From positions 1 to 37,396 of the forward strand of contig JBIOVB010000003.1 in the NCBI GenBank assembly GCA_044867525.1: a stretch of 37,396 nucleotides of DNA, read 5' to 3'. Positions 8,101-16,662 of this stretch are shown here, in pieces. Position 1 is the stretch's first letter; the number at the start of each line of letters is the position of its first letter. Source of the stretch: JALYNX01 sp044867525. GTDB taxonomy: Bacteria; Actinomycetota; Acidimicrobiia; Spongiisociales; ZC4RG35. Under the pieces are notes generated by a model. That model was not told the origin of the DNA. It did not search any database and was given only the letters and a program-made list of their open reading frames with translations. The position numbers and the translations under genes are program-made.

Positions 8101-8697
8101 ATGGCAGCGACGGTCATCACTGAACGAGTCTTTCCCCGGACCACGGCTTCCTCGATCCTCCTGGTCGTCTCGGCGGCGGCCCTCACCGCCCTCGCCGCCC
8201 AATGGCGGATCGATCTTCCTTTCACCCCGGTGCCGATCACCGGCCAGACGTTTGCAGTCCTGCTCACCGGCGCTGCCCTCGGGATGACCCTCGGGGCCGC
8301 CGGTCAGTTGCTCTACGTCGGCCTCGGGGTATTGGGGGCGCCGGTATTCGCGGACGCCTCCGGAGGCTGGGACTTGGATCGGGGGTTGGCGACCATCACC
8401 GGGGCCACAGCGGGCTACCTCTTCGGCTTCATCGTCGCCGCCGGGCTGATCGGCTACATGGCCGAGCGCCGTCAGGACCGGACTTTTCCCACGATGTTCA
8501 CGGCATTCCTGCTCGGCTCGGCAGTGATCTACATCTTTGGTGTCATCGGGTTGATGATCACGGTCGACATGACCCTCAACGAGGCGATCGTGGCCGGGGT
8601 GGTCCCCTTCCTGGTGGGAGACCTCATCAAAGCCGTGGCCGCCGGCCTCCTGCTCCCCGGCGCCTGGCGCATCCTCGGCGAGTACCCCCGTCCCTGA
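8101..8697 (+). CDS. bioY: BioY family biotin transporter substrate-binding (S) component
   Basis: The 198-residue, six-helix membrane protein shows the BioY signature. VPITGQTFAVLLTGAALG is followed by GQLLYVGLGVLGAPVFADAS and then a GATAGYLFGFIVAAGLIGY segment. BioY is the biotin-binding S unit of ECF transporters. No ECF A/T components are nearby, so it either uses a shared energising module encoded elsewhere or works alone. AGGAG lies 11 bases before the ATG. It is divergent from the Lon-like protease (80-bp gap) and convergent with the liv cassette. No biotin-repressor operator is evident. Confidence 0.93.
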   Translation: MAATVITERVFPRTTASSILLVVSAAALTALAAQWRIDLPFTPVPITGQTFAVLLTGAALGMTLGAAGQLLYVGLGVLGAPVFADASGGWDLDRGLATITGATAGYLFGFIVAAGLIGYMAERRQDRTFPTMFTAFLLGSAVIYIFGVIGLMITVDMTLNEAIVAGVVPFLVGDLIKAVAAGLLLPGAWRILGEYPRP

Positions 8698-8718
8698 AGC
8701 GAGTGCCTCACCAGAGAC

Positions 8719-9546
8719 TCAGGCGGTTTCCAACTCCTCACCAAGATAGGCCTTGACCACATTCGGATCCGCCTGGACGTCGGCCGGTGTGCCGATGGCG
8801 ATCGGCTTCCCGAAGTCGACCACCAGGACCCGGTCGGCGATATCCATCACAAGGCCCATGTCGTGCTCCACCAGCAGCACCGCAATCCCCAACTCGTCCT
8901 GGACGTCGAGGATGAAACGGGCCATGTCCTCGGTCTCCTCGAGGTTCATCCCGGCCACCGGCTCGTCGAGCATGAGGAGCTCCGGATCCATGGCCAGGGC
9001 ACGGCCCAGCTCGACCCGTTTTTGGATCCCGTAGGGGAGCAACCCGACCGGGTACTTTCGCCATTGCTCGATTTCGAGGAAGTCGATGATGCTCTCCACG
9101 ACCTCACGGTTCTCGATCTCCTCGCGCTTGGCCTTTCCCACCCACAGGCTCCCCGCGAGCCAGGAGGTCTTCATCCGAATGTGGCGGCCGGTCAGGAGGT
9201 TCTCGATGACGGTCATGTGGGGGAAGAGGGCGATGTTCTGGAAAGTGCGGGCGATGCCGAGATCGGCGGTCTGGTTGGGCTTGAGCCCCATCAGACTCTC
9301 CCCCTTCCACCGGATGTCGCCCCGCTCAGGGTCGTAGACCTGATTGATCGAGTTGAAGAGGGAGGTCTTGCCGGCTCCGTTGGGGCCGATGATGGCGAAC
9401 AACTCGCCGTCGTCGACGTGGAAGGAGACGCCGGCGATCGCCTTCACTCCTTTGAACGAGAGATGGATGTCGTCGACCTCCAAGAGGTGGGCGTAGGGCT
9501 CCGACTCTGGGGGCTCGGCTCGCCGCTGCAGCAGCTTTCCGCTCAC
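8719..9546 (-). CDS. livG: Branched-chain amino acid-type ABC transporter ATPase, LivG
   Basis: This is an ABC ATPase with Walker A GPNGAGKTS, the LivG-type signature LPYGIQKRVELGRALA, Walker B LLMLDEPVAGM and the H-loop VEHDMGLVM. The extra helical insert after the Q-loop (about TSWLAGSLWVGKAKREE) and the NLEETEDMA region are LivG traits that distinguish it from LivF. I placed the start at GTG 9546, giving 275 aa, because it lies in the context expected of an old stop-start overlap with livF (see the 20-bp repeat). A GTG at 9597 is an alternative but adds 17 residues with no counterpart. It is the last gene of the cassette. Confidence 0.92.
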   Translation of the reverse strand: MSGKLLQRRAEPPESEPYAHLLEVDDIHLSFKGVKAIAGVSFHVDDGELFAIIGPNGAGKTSLFNSINQVYDPERGDIRWKGESLMGLKPNQTADLGIARTFQNIALFPHMTVIENLLTGRHIRMKTSWLAGSLWVGKAKREEIENREVVESIIDFLEIEQWRKYPVGLLPYGIQKRVELGRALAMDPELLMLDEPVAGMNLEETEDMARFILDVQDELGIAVLLVEHDMGLVMDIADRVLVVDFGKPIAIGTPADVQADPNVVKAYLGEELETA

Positions 9547-9724
9547 GACAGCCACCGCTTTGATTGCCGGCCGACTTTGGCCGGATGGCTCCTCCACCCC
9601 CGCACAATGTGCCTCAGGGGATCACGGGAAATCACCACATCCGACACCAGCAATTCGGCCAAACAGACGCCGGTCGGCCGGGGCTGCCGCCCACGAGCTG
9701 GCCTGCTCACGACAGCCACCGCTT
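9541..9724. repeat. 20-bp exact direct repeat flanking a 144-bp insert at the livF-livG junction
   Basis: Identical 20-mers lie at 9541-9560 and 9705-9724 (minus strand AAGCGGTGGCTGTC GTGAGC). The right copy contains the livF stop and the left copy contains the GTG start of livG. Fusing the copies would give a GTGA stop-start overlap, as elsewhere in this window. The insert carries a CCGGCC-GACTTT-GGCCGG hairpin (9567-9584) and a related GGCCAAA...TCGGCCGG segment near the other end in inverted orientation. It encodes nothing I recognise. Confidence 0.7.
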
Positions 9725-10498
9725 CCTGCGCTTGTAGTGCTTGACGTCGCGGAACGATTTCTGCTCGCCGGTGGCGTGGAGCCCGAGGTAGAACTCCTTC
9801 ACGTCCTCGTCCTTGAGAAGCCGTCCGGGATCCCCATCCATGACCATCTTCCCGGTCTCCATGATGTAGCCGTGATCGGCAATGGAGAGCGCCATCCGCG
9901 CGTTCTGCTCGATCAGGAGCACGGAGGTGCCCTGCTTGTTGATCTCGACGATCGTGCGCCGGACCTCTTGGACCAAACGCGGCGCCAGCCCGAGCGAAGG
10001 CTCGTCGAGGATCAGGAGCTTGGGGTCTTGCATCAGTGCCCGCCCGATGGCCAGCATCTGCTGCTCTCCCCCGGACAGGTAGCCGGCAAGGGCGCTGCCC
10101 CTCTCCGAGAGCCTGGGGAACAACTCCATCACCCGCTCCCTGGACTCCTCGACCCGGTGCCCGTTGCGGTTGGCGTAGGCACCGGCCCTCAGGTTGTCCT
10201 CGACTGTCATTTCGGCGAAGACCCGCCGCCCCTCCATGACCTGGCTTATCCCCCGCCGCACCCTGGCCGCCGGATCCTCGTTGGTGATGTCATGGCCGTC
10301 GAAGTGGATCTCGCCCTTGGTGATGTCCCCCTCATGGATTTCGAGGAGGCCGGTTATCGCCCGCAGGGTCGTTGTCTTCCCGGCGCCGTTGGCTCCGAGC
10401 AGGGCGACGATCTTGCCATCCGGCACCTGGAGTGAGATCCCGCGCAGTACCAGAACCACGTCGTTGTAGACCACCTCGAGGTTCTCTACCGCCAGCAA
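9707..10498 (-). CDS. livF: Branched-chain amino acid-type ABC transporter ATPase, LivF
   Basis: The 263-residue ABC ATPase carries Walker A GANGAGKTT, signature LSGGEQQMLAIGRALM, Walker B LLILDEPSLGLAP and H-loop LLIEQNARMALS, as expected for LivF. The start is TTG at 10498 with GGAAGGG upstream; MLAVENLEVVYNDVVL is the usual N-terminus. The C-terminus (HYKRRKRWLS) extends about 15 residues past the typical LivF end and is basic. The gene follows the binding-protein gene after a strong hairpin. It pairs with LivG to power the LivH/LivM permease. Confidence 0.93.
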   Translation of the reverse strand: MLAVENLEVVYNDVVLVLRGISLQVPDGKIVALLGANGAGKTTTLRAITGLLEIHEGDITKGEIHFDGHDITNEDPAARVRRGISQVMEGRRVFAEMTVEDNLRAGAYANRNGHRVEESRERVMELFPRLSERGSALAGYLSGGEQQMLAIGRALMQDPKLLILDEPSLGLAPRLVQEVRRTIVEINKQGTSVLLIEQNARMALSIADHGYIMETGKMVMDGDPGRLLKDEDVKEFYLGLHATGEQKSFRDVKHYKRRKRWLS

Positions 10499-10530
10499 TT
10501 CGACCCTTCCAAGGCACTCCTGTCTCCGGT

Positions 10531-10563
10531 GAGGGGGCTGGCCCGGACAGGGCCAGCCCCCTC
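10531..10563. terminator. Strong GC-rich hairpin between binding-protein gene and livF
   Basis: A perfect 14-bp inverted repeat (GAGGGGGCTGGCCC at 10531-10544, complement at 10550-10563, loop GGACA) lies between the stop of the substrate-binding gene and the livF start. No U-tract follows on the minus strand. It is therefore more likely an RNA-stabilising or attenuating stem that raises binding-protein mRNA relative to livFG than a full terminator. Confidence 0.55.
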
Positions 10564-10578
10564 GTCAGCCTTGCTCTA

Positions 10579-11946
10579 TCAACTCAAGGCGAAGCAGGCC
10601 TCGGTGAACTCGAACGCCTCGGCGATCGGCGAGGTGTACATCGACTCGATCAGCGTGGCCCCGGTGGACGTGCCGCCGGCGAGCCCTTCCGGATCGGGAC
10701 GCGAGATGAACTGCGCCCGTTGCACACGGTCGTTGGGCTCACCCACGTATGTCTCGTCGGGAGCCAGCCCGTCGAACGTCACCGACTCCAGCGCCTTGGC
10801 CGATGCCAGGACACCGGCCTGGGTCATGTCCCCTGCGTCGTATGCGGCCTGCAAGGCCTGATGCAGGATCGTGGCCTCAATGACCCCCTCGGCGTAATAG
10901 TCGAGAGGATCCGCTCCAGCCGCAGTCACCAGATCACGCACCGCCTGGTTGCCCGGAGTGTCCGCGGCCCAGGGGGCGTAGTACTGCGAGATGAAGAAGT
11001 TCTGCGCCAGAGCGTCCTTGATCGGTGACTCGGGTCCGACCAGTGCCGGGTTCCAGGTCGGACCGGCACCTGACCAGAGAGCACTGGTGAAGCCGGCGGC
11101 CAGAGCCTGTCCGTAGATGGAGCCGAACGGGGTCGGTGATGTGGTGATCCACACCAGTTGAGCACCTGAGCCTGCGATCCCCGCTGCGACCTCGGCCAGA
11201 GTGGCGTCGTCCTGCGCGTTGATCAGCCCGGTCCCGTCGTACACGACTTCGAGCCCGAGCGCCTCGGCTGCGAGCCGGGCCCCCGCGTTGGAGTCCTCCC
11301 CGTAGTCACCAGGGCTGGAGGCGATGGCGATCGTCGTCGCATCAGGCATTTGCAGCTTGAGGTACTCGATCATGTTCATCGACTCGATGCAATAGGGCAC
11401 CCCGTGGGGCACCAGATTGGCGTTGATGGCCGGGTCCGACCAGCCCGAGTACCAGGTGAGCGGGATCGCCAGGATCCCGTCGGCCTGCAGGCTCCCGTTG
11501 ATCGCCACGGTCTGCGGCGACCCGGTGGAGTGACCGAAGGCCACCACCTGGGACTTGAGCTCCTCGTACAGCTGCACATGGGCGTCGACGTCGTAGCCGG
11601 TGTCCCGGGTCTCGACCTGCACCTGGAGGCCACCAACGCCGCCGTTGGCGTTGACATTGGCCCAATACATCTCCTGGCCGGCAACGATCACCTGGACCAG
11701 CGGGGCAAAGGGCCCGCTGAGGTCGGACAGAAGGCCGACGGTCACGGTTTGCGCCTCGAGGTCTACCCCGATGTCGGTTGCGACACCTGCCGCCGCCGAC
11801 GTCGTCGACTCGGCTGGGGCCGCCGTAGTGGTGCTCTCCCCGGCGGCTGCGGTTGTGGTGGTGTCCTCACTCCCGCCGTCGCCGCAGGCGGCGAGCACGA
11901 GGCCCAACGCCAGGAGGATCGCAGTCCAATTTGACACTTTCCTCAT
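10579..11946 (-). CDS. LivK-like extracellular substrate-binding lipoprotein
   Basis: The 455-residue protein has a signal peptide ending in the lipobox GLVLAAC, so Cys21 is lipidated. A low-complexity Thr/Ala/Ser linker follows (about 28-58, TTTTAAAGESTTTAAP). Then comes a type-I periplasmic-binding fold: VGLLSDLSGPFAPLV, VNANGGVGG, VEVETRDTGYD-like QVETRDTGYDVD, and a central VVAFGHSTGSPQTVAI segment. It delivers substrate to LivHM/LivFG. The protein is longer than classical LivK (about 350 aa) and resembles the divergent actinobacterial members, so the substrate need not be leucine/isoleucine/valine. The adjacent CoA-ligase suggests a carboxylic acid. AGGAGAAAGG precedes the ATG. Confidence 0.9.
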   Translation of the reverse strand: MRKVSNWTAILLALGLVLAACGDGGSEDTTTTAAAGESTTTAAPAESTTSAAAGVATDIGVDLEAQTVTVGLLSDLSGPFAPLVQVIVAGQEMYWANVNANGGVGGLQVQVETRDTGYDVDAHVQLYEELKSQVVAFGHSTGSPQTVAINGSLQADGILAIPLTWYSGWSDPAINANLVPHGVPYCIESMNMIEYLKLQMPDATTIAIASSPGDYGEDSNAGARLAAEALGLEVVYDGTGLINAQDDATLAEVAAGIAGSGAQLVWITTSPTPFGSIYGQALAAGFTSALWSGAGPTWNPALVGPESPIKDALAQNFFISQYYAPWAADTPGNQAVRDLVTAAGADPLDYYAEGVIEATILHQALQAAYDAGDMTQAGVLASAKALESVTFDGLAPDETYVGEPNDRVQRAQFISRPDPEGLAGGTSTGATLIESMYTSPIAEAFEFTEACFALS

Positions 11947-11966
11947 TGCTTTCCTTTCTCCTTGTC

Positions 11967-11988
11967 GAAAACGGCGGCGAGCCGCCGT
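11967..11988 (-). terminator. Hairpin with short U-tract between livM and the binding-protein gene
   Basis: On the minus strand ACGGCGGC-TC-GCCGCCGT is followed by TTTCGAC (stem arms 11971-11978 and 11981-11988). It lies 10 nt after the livM stop and ends about 20 nt before the binding-protein ATG. It is a plausible partial terminator or 3' processing stem within the cassette. Confidence 0.5.
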
Positions 11989-11997
11989 GGCAACCGC

Positions 11998-13236
11998 TCA
12001 GTAGGTGAACGGCCAACCCTTCCAGTAATTGCGTATCCGAAGCCAAATCCCGTAGAGGCCGAGGGGCTCGAAGATGAGGAAACCGATGATCAGAAGCCCG
12101 TAGAGAACCAGGTTGAGTTGGGCCACCGACAACCCAGGCCCCACCCCGGCCAGGGTGTTGATCAGCCCGAAATCAGTGGGCGAGGTGGCCATGAACAAGT
12201 CGGCGATCCAAGACAGGACCCCCTGACCCGAAACTGCCTCGTCTTCGAGCCAGAGGGTGAAGTTCTGCACCACTCGCGGCAGGATCACGACGAACCCGGT
12301 GCCGAGCAAGGCCCCGGTCACAGTGCCCGCGCCGCCGATGAGGACGATGGCAATGAACTCGACCGAGAGGAACAGGTCCCATCTCTCGGGCACGACCCGA
12401 GTCACGAAAGAGGCGAGAAGAGCGCCCGCGATGCCGGCGTAGAACGAAGAGATGCCAAACGCCAACAGCTTGTAGCCGAACTCGTCTACACCCATTATCT
12501 CGGCGGCGATGTCCCGGTCCCGGATCGACATGAAGGCACGCCCCACCCTCGTCCGCTGCAGGTTCTTGGCGAGGAGGGCAAACAAGGTTGCGAGGAGGGC
12601 CATGGCGAGGAAGGACTTGGCGAGTGCCGACACCTCGACCCCGAACCATGTGCTCGGAGTCGTGAGATCGATCAGCGGCGGATCCTCCTTCCAGAGCCGG
12701 AATTGGAGAGGAGGGAAATCACGACCCACCTGGGCGCCGCCGGTGAGCGACGCCCAATTGCGCCAAACGTACTCCCCGATGAAGACCAGGCCCAGGGTGA
12801 CGATGGCCAAGTAGAGGCCGCGCACCCTGACCGCCGTGGGCCCGATCGCCACCCCGATCAAGGCAGCGACGATCCCGGCCGCCGGAAGCCAGATCCAGAT
12901 CGGCAACCCCAGGCCGAGCAGCGGGCCGTCTTCGGGGCCTCCGAGCCACACCGAGGTGTAGGCGCCGATGGCCATGAAGAAGGCATGGCCGAGGGAAACC
13001 TGACCGGCGAGCCCGGTGAGAATGTTGAGCCCGAGGGCGCCGATTGCGAAGATCGCAGTCGTCCCCAGGAGTCGCAGCCAGTCGTCCTGACCGAGGAACT
13101 TCAACCCGGGAAGCACCTGGAACGGGATGGTGAGCAACGCCAGGGCGAACAGCCCGAGCATGACCCGTTTGGTGGTGGTGTTGAGCAGCGCCTGATCCGC
13201 CTCGTAAGAGGTATAGAGCAGGGGTCGCCCTCTCAA
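11998..13236 (-). CDS. livM: Branched-chain amino acid-type ABC permease, LivM
   Basis: The 412-residue permease has about ten hydrophobic segments and the LivM core signature ALGLNILTGLAGQVSLGHAF followed by FMAIGAYTS. The C-terminal half carries the EAA-like loop SIRDRDIAAEIMGVDEFGYK and GGAGTVTGALLG. The start is TTG at 13236 with AAAGGGG upstream, 19 bp after the livH stop. An N-terminal extension of about 30 residues precedes the first helix. It forms the translocation pore with LivH. Confidence 0.92.
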   Translation of the reverse strand: MRGRPLLYTSYEADQALLNTTTKRVMLGLFALALLTIPFQVLPGLKFLGQDDWLRLLGTTAIFAIGALGLNILTGLAGQVSLGHAFFMAIGAYTSVWLGGPEDGPLLGLGLPIWIWLPAAGIVAALIGVAIGPTAVRVRGLYLAIVTLGLVFIGEYVWRNWASLTGGAQVGRDFPPLQFRLWKEDPPLIDLTTPSTWFGVEVSALAKSFLAMALLATLFALLAKNLQRTRVGRAFMSIRDRDIAAEIMGVDEFGYKLLAFGISSFYAGIAGALLASFVTRVVPERWDLFLSVEFIAIVLIGGAGTVTGALLGTGFVVILPRVVQNFTLWLEDEAVSGQGVLSWIADLFMATSPTDFGLINTLAGVGPGLSVAQLNLVLYGLLIIGFLIFEPLGLYGIWLRIRNYWKGWPFTY

Positions 13237-13255
13237 CGGATGCCCCTTTGGCCCC

Positions 13256-14218
13256 TCATACCCGCCTGACCTCGGGTGTCCCGTAGAGCCCGTAGGGGCG
13301 GATGAGGAGGACGATCATCATCAGCAGATAGCCGACGATCCCGGGGAAGCCGCTTCCGAGGAAGTCGAACTGCAGATAGGTGTTGGCCGCGGCTTCGGCG
13401 ATGCCAACCGCAAACCCGCCCACGACCGCGCCCGGGATCGAATCGAGCCCACCGATTATCACGGCGGGGAAAGCGCGGAAAGCTATGAAGGCGGTGGACT
13501 GATCGACCCCTGTCGCCCGACGGGGATAGATCGAATAGAAGATCCCGGCCACGGCGGCGAGGAAGGCGCCGATCGCCCAGGCTATGGAGAACACTCGACC
13601 CACATTGATTCCCTGAGCCCGTGCCGTCTCCTGGTCGAAGGCGGTAGCGCGCATCGCGATCCCGGTGCGGGTGCGAAAGAAGAGGGCCACCAGCACCAGT
13701 AGCAGCACCGTGACCGTGATCTGGATGATCTCCGACCACGTGATACGGACCCAGCCGAGGTCGACCTCGTTGAGGCCCCATGGCGCCCCCAATGGTCGGG
13801 GCTGCGTCCCTATCCAGTCGTTGGTGATGGTGCGCACGACGATGTCCATCCCCAGCGTGACGATGGCGACTGCGAAAAGGGCTTCGCCGACCATCGGCCT
13901 CAGGAATATCCGCTCGAGGATGACGCCGAAGAGGGCGGCCACGACCAGCGCGGTCAGGACGTTGACCGTCCACTGCGACCACTCGGGCAGGGCGGTGAGA
14001 TACCGGCCCGGGAAGTCGAGCACGGTTACGAATGCCGCCACCAGGAAGGCGCCGAGGCCGGTGAGGGCGCCGTGGGCGAAGTTGAGCACCGATGTCGCCT
14101 TGAAGATGATCACGAAGCCCATCGCCAGGAGTGCGTAGATGGCCCCGAAGCTGATCCCGTCGACCAGCATCTGAGCGAAGGCGTTGGAGGCGACCTCTTC
14201 CTGGGCCAGGATCACCAC
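13256..14218 (-). CDS. livH: Branched-chain amino acid-type ABC permease, LivH
   Basis: The 320-residue membrane protein has the LivH N-terminal signature: DGISFGAIYALLAMGFVIIF then KATSVLNFAHGALTGLGAF. A FDQETARAQGINVGRVFSIA cytoplasmic loop contacts the ATPases. The C-terminus GGLDSIPGAVVGGFAVGIAE is the conserved end region. It starts with GTG at 14218, seven bases after the stop of the acyl-CoA ligase, so translation of the two is probably coupled. Confidence 0.92.
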   Translation of the reverse strand: MVILAQEEVASNAFAQMLVDGISFGAIYALLAMGFVIIFKATSVLNFAHGALTGLGAFLVAAFVTVLDFPGRYLTALPEWSQWTVNVLTALVVAALFGVILERIFLRPMVGEALFAVAIVTLGMDIVVRTITNDWIGTQPRPLGAPWGLNEVDLGWVRITWSEIIQITVTVLLLVLVALFFRTRTGIAMRATAFDQETARAQGINVGRVFSIAWAIGAFLAAVAGIFYSIYPRRATGVDQSTAFIAFRAFPAVIIGGLDSIPGAVVGGFAVGIAEAAANTYLQFDFLGSGFPGIVGYLLMMIVLLIRPYGLYGTPEVRRV

Positions 14219-14225
14219 AGCGGGG

Positions 14226-16103
14226 TCACGATCGATACATGTCTTCGATGAGCTCGGAGAACATGCTGCTCATCGAGTTCCTCTTCAGCTTCTGGGTGGC
14301 GGTCAGCTCGCCGTCCTCGTGGTCGAGCTCCTTTGGGATGAGGCGGAATTTCTGCACCCCCTCCACATGAGAATGCGTGTTGTTGACATCGGTGATCACG
14401 CTCTGGATGAGCTCGATGACCTCGGGTTTCCGGGTGAGGTCCCGATAGGTGGTGTAGGGAATCTGGCGTCGGGTAGCCCAGTTCCCCACGACGTCGGCCT
14501 CGATGGCCACCAGGGCCGAGAGGTATTTCCTCCGGTCCCCGATCACCATCGCCTCCTTCACATAGGGAGAGGTCTTGATTGCGTTCTCGATCTCCGAGGG
14601 CGAGACGTTCTTCCCTCCAGAGGTGATGATGATGTCCTTGATTCGGTCGACGACCTTGACGTGCGTGCCGTCGACCCATTCCCCGACATCACCGGTCTTG
14701 AGCCAACCGTCATCGGTGAAGGTCTCGACGGTCTTCTCCGGGTTGTTCCAATAGCCCTTGAACGTGCCAGGGCTCCGGGTCTGGATCTCGCCGGAGCCCT
14801 CGTCGATGCGCAGCTCGGTACCCGGATAGGGGACGCCAACCGTGCCCACTTTGTTCGCTCCCGGGAAGTTGCAGGTGGCCACCGCCGAGTTCTCCGTCAT
14901 CCCGTAGAGCTCGAAGAGCGGGACGCCGAGCCCGAGGAAGTCCCGGATCACCTCGGGCGCTATCGGCGCAGCCCCACTCGCCGCGTAGCGGACGCGGCGA
15001 AACCCGATGCGCTCCTTGAGAGCCCGGAAAACCACGGGATATCCGGCGATGTAGAGAAGGCGACTGACAAAGGTGTGCTCGCCATCATTGGCCACCCGTC
15101 GCTTGCCTATCGAAGCTGCCATCTTCATCCCCAGGGCGAACCAGACGCGCTTGAACCAGGTTCCGTCCCTCCCCTTGATCGCGATCGAGGCGTGGATGCG
15201 CTCCCAGATACGGGGGACGGCGAAGAAGATCGTGGGCTGGATCTCCCTCAGGTTCTGTTGCACGGTTTCGATCGACTCCGCGAAGTTGAGCGATGGGCCA
15301 TGGGACACCGACGACCATGTGGAGAAGATCCGTTCGGCCACGTGACAGAGTGGCAGGTAGGTGAGGATCAGGTCATCGGGCCCGATTGGCCTGCCGTCCG
15401 GGGTCCGTCCCGCCGCCGCGATCAGCACCTCGGCGTTGAATGCGAAGTTGGAGTTGGTGAGCATCGCCCCCTTCGGGGGGCCCGTGGTCCCCGAGGTGTA
15501 GACCAGGGTGATGACGTCGTCGCCTGACGCCCGGGACATGATCTCCTCGACCATTCCGGGATGGGAGCCGCGGTGCTCGCGTCCCACGGCGACGAAGTCG
15601 TCCCATGAGAGGAACCGGGGGTCGTCGCGCCACTTGCGAAACCCACGGGGCTCGATGTGGACGATCCTGTGCAAATCCGGAAGGCCGTCTATGACCTCCA
15701 TCACCTTCTCCGCCTGCTCCTGATCCTCGGCGAGATGGATCACCGAACCCGAGTCGGAGAGGAGGTAGCGAACCTCGGCAGCGGGGTTGGTCGGATAGAG
15801 ACCGACGGTCATCGCACGGACCGCAATGGTCGCCATATCGAGGATCACCCATTCCGGCCGGTCCTCGGAGTGGATCGAAACACGGTCACCGACGTTCACA
15901 CCCAGGGCGAGCAGGCCATGGGCGGCGTCGAGGACGGTCTCCCAGTATTCGGACCAGGTGATCTCCTGCCAGATCCCGAAGTCCTTCTCCCGCATCGCCA
16001 CCCGGCTCGGAGTCTCCTTCGCCCACTTTCTCACGTAGGCGGGGGGCGTCATGAACCCGACGTCAGCCACCGGGGTGTCGTGTCGCTCCAACACCGTGGT
16101 CAA
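14226..16103 (-). CDS. AMP-binding long-chain acyl-CoA ligase (FadD15-like)
   Basis: This 625-residue adenylate-forming enzyme activates a carboxylate with ATP and joins it to CoA. The P-loop-like A3 motif VYTSGTTGPPKGAM is at about 201-214. LTYLPLCHVAERIF, the A5 segment LFELYGMTENSAVAT and the A7/A8 segment GWLKTGDVGEWVDG are also present, followed by VVDRIKDIIITSGGKNVSPS. The C-terminal Lys-bearing region is at LTATQKLKRNSM. The length and the ELYGMTE motif match the long-chain FadD15/ACSL group rather than short-chain ligases. The start is TTG 16103 with AGGAGGA seven bases upstream. It is the first gene of the liv cassette, suggesting that the imported compound is converted to its CoA thioester. 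Confidence 0.9.
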   Translation of the reverse strand: MTTVLERHDTPVADVGFMTPPAYVRKWAKETPSRVAMREKDFGIWQEITWSEYWETVLDAAHGLLALGVNVGDRVSIHSEDRPEWVILDMATIAVRAMTVGLYPTNPAAEVRYLLSDSGSVIHLAEDQEQAEKVMEVIDGLPDLHRIVHIEPRGFRKWRDDPRFLSWDDFVAVGREHRGSHPGMVEEIMSRASGDDVITLVYTSGTTGPPKGAMLTNSNFAFNAEVLIAAAGRTPDGRPIGPDDLILTYLPLCHVAERIFSTWSSVSHGPSLNFAESIETVQQNLREIQPTIFFAVPRIWERIHASIAIKGRDGTWFKRVWFALGMKMAASIGKRRVANDGEHTFVSRLLYIAGYPVVFRALKERIGFRRVRYAASGAAPIAPEVIRDFLGLGVPLFELYGMTENSAVATCNFPGANKVGTVGVPYPGTELRIDEGSGEIQTRSPGTFKGYWNNPEKTVETFTDDGWLKTGDVGEWVDGTHVKVVDRIKDIIITSGGKNVSPSEIENAIKTSPYVKEAMVIGDRRKYLSALVAIEADVVGNWATRRQIPYTTYRDLTRKPEVIELIQSVITDVNNTHSHVEGVQKFRLIPKELDHEDGELTATQKLKRNSMSSMFSELIEDMYRS

Positions 16104-16213
16104 CCAGGTCCTCCTCGCAGGGCGGGTCGGACAATATCCAATGGAGCTATCCGGTGACGGCCAACTTTGGAGGAATGTTCAAGATTGTTGGTGGCGGCAC
16201 GAGCTCCCCCCCT

Positions 16214-16648
16214 TTACGACCCCTGGCTCCACTCGGCGCCGCCCGGCCAATGCTCCTTCTTCCAGATCGGCGCCCGGACCTTCAACTCGTCGATGATGTA
16301 CCGGGCGGCATCGAAGGCGTCCCCGCGGTGGGCCGTGGACACAACCACTGCCACCGAGGCCTCACCGAGATTCACTACACCCGACCGGTGCTCGACCACG
16401 ACCGAGAGCACGGGCCATCTTTCGGCGGCCTCGGAGACGATCGCCGCTATGGAAGGCTCAACTGCCTCCTGGTACACCTCATAGTCGAGGTGGGTCACCT
16501 CATCGGCGCGGGGCGAGTGGTCGCGCACTGTCCCCAGGAAGACCACTGTCGCTCCCGAGTCGGGTCTTCCCGCTTCGTCGGCCAACGCTGCGACGTCGAT
16601 CGGAGCCTCTCCCACCGACACTCTGATTCGTACCGCGGGCCGCTCCAT
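16214..16648 (-). CDS. moaE: Molybdopterin synthase catalytic subunit MoaE
   Basis: The 144-residue protein has the MoaE landmarks FLGTVRDHSPRADEVTHLDY, VEHRSGVVNLGEASVAVVVS, HRGDAFDAARYIIDELK and the catalytic-lysine segment APIWKKEHW. MoaE holds the active site that inserts the dithiolene sulfurs into cPMP during molybdenum-cofactor synthesis, using thiocarboxylated MoaD. No moaD or other moa gene is nearby, so it is an orphan here. It is divergent from the HtrA-like gene, with start codons 14 bp apart. The 110 bp between it and the ligase start, and the ligase upstream region, show no convincing promoter. Confidence 0.95.
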   Translation of the reverse strand: MERPAVRIRVSVGEAPIDVAALADEAGRPDSGATVVFLGTVRDHSPRADEVTHLDYEVYQEAVEPSIAAIVSEAAERWPVLSVVVEHRSGVVNLGEASVAVVVSTAHRGDAFDAARYIIDELKVRAPIWKKEHWPGGAEWSQGS

Positions 16649-16653
16649 ACAAT
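16648..16653 (+). promoter_or_regulatory. Candidate -10 box for the HtrA-like gene (near-leaderless)
   Basis: TACAAT ends nine bases before the ATG at 16663, so transcription would begin within about 2-3 bases of the start codon. It overlaps the moaE start codon on the opposite strand, so the two genes may compete for transcription. No clear -35 is present. Confidence 0.4.
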
Positions 16654-16662
16654 TCCAAGCCT

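Noticed and set aside
9547..9597. Extended livG start at GTG 9597
   Set aside because: Adds 17 residues with no family counterpart that lie partly inside the inserted segment; GTG 9546 fits the ancestral overlap.
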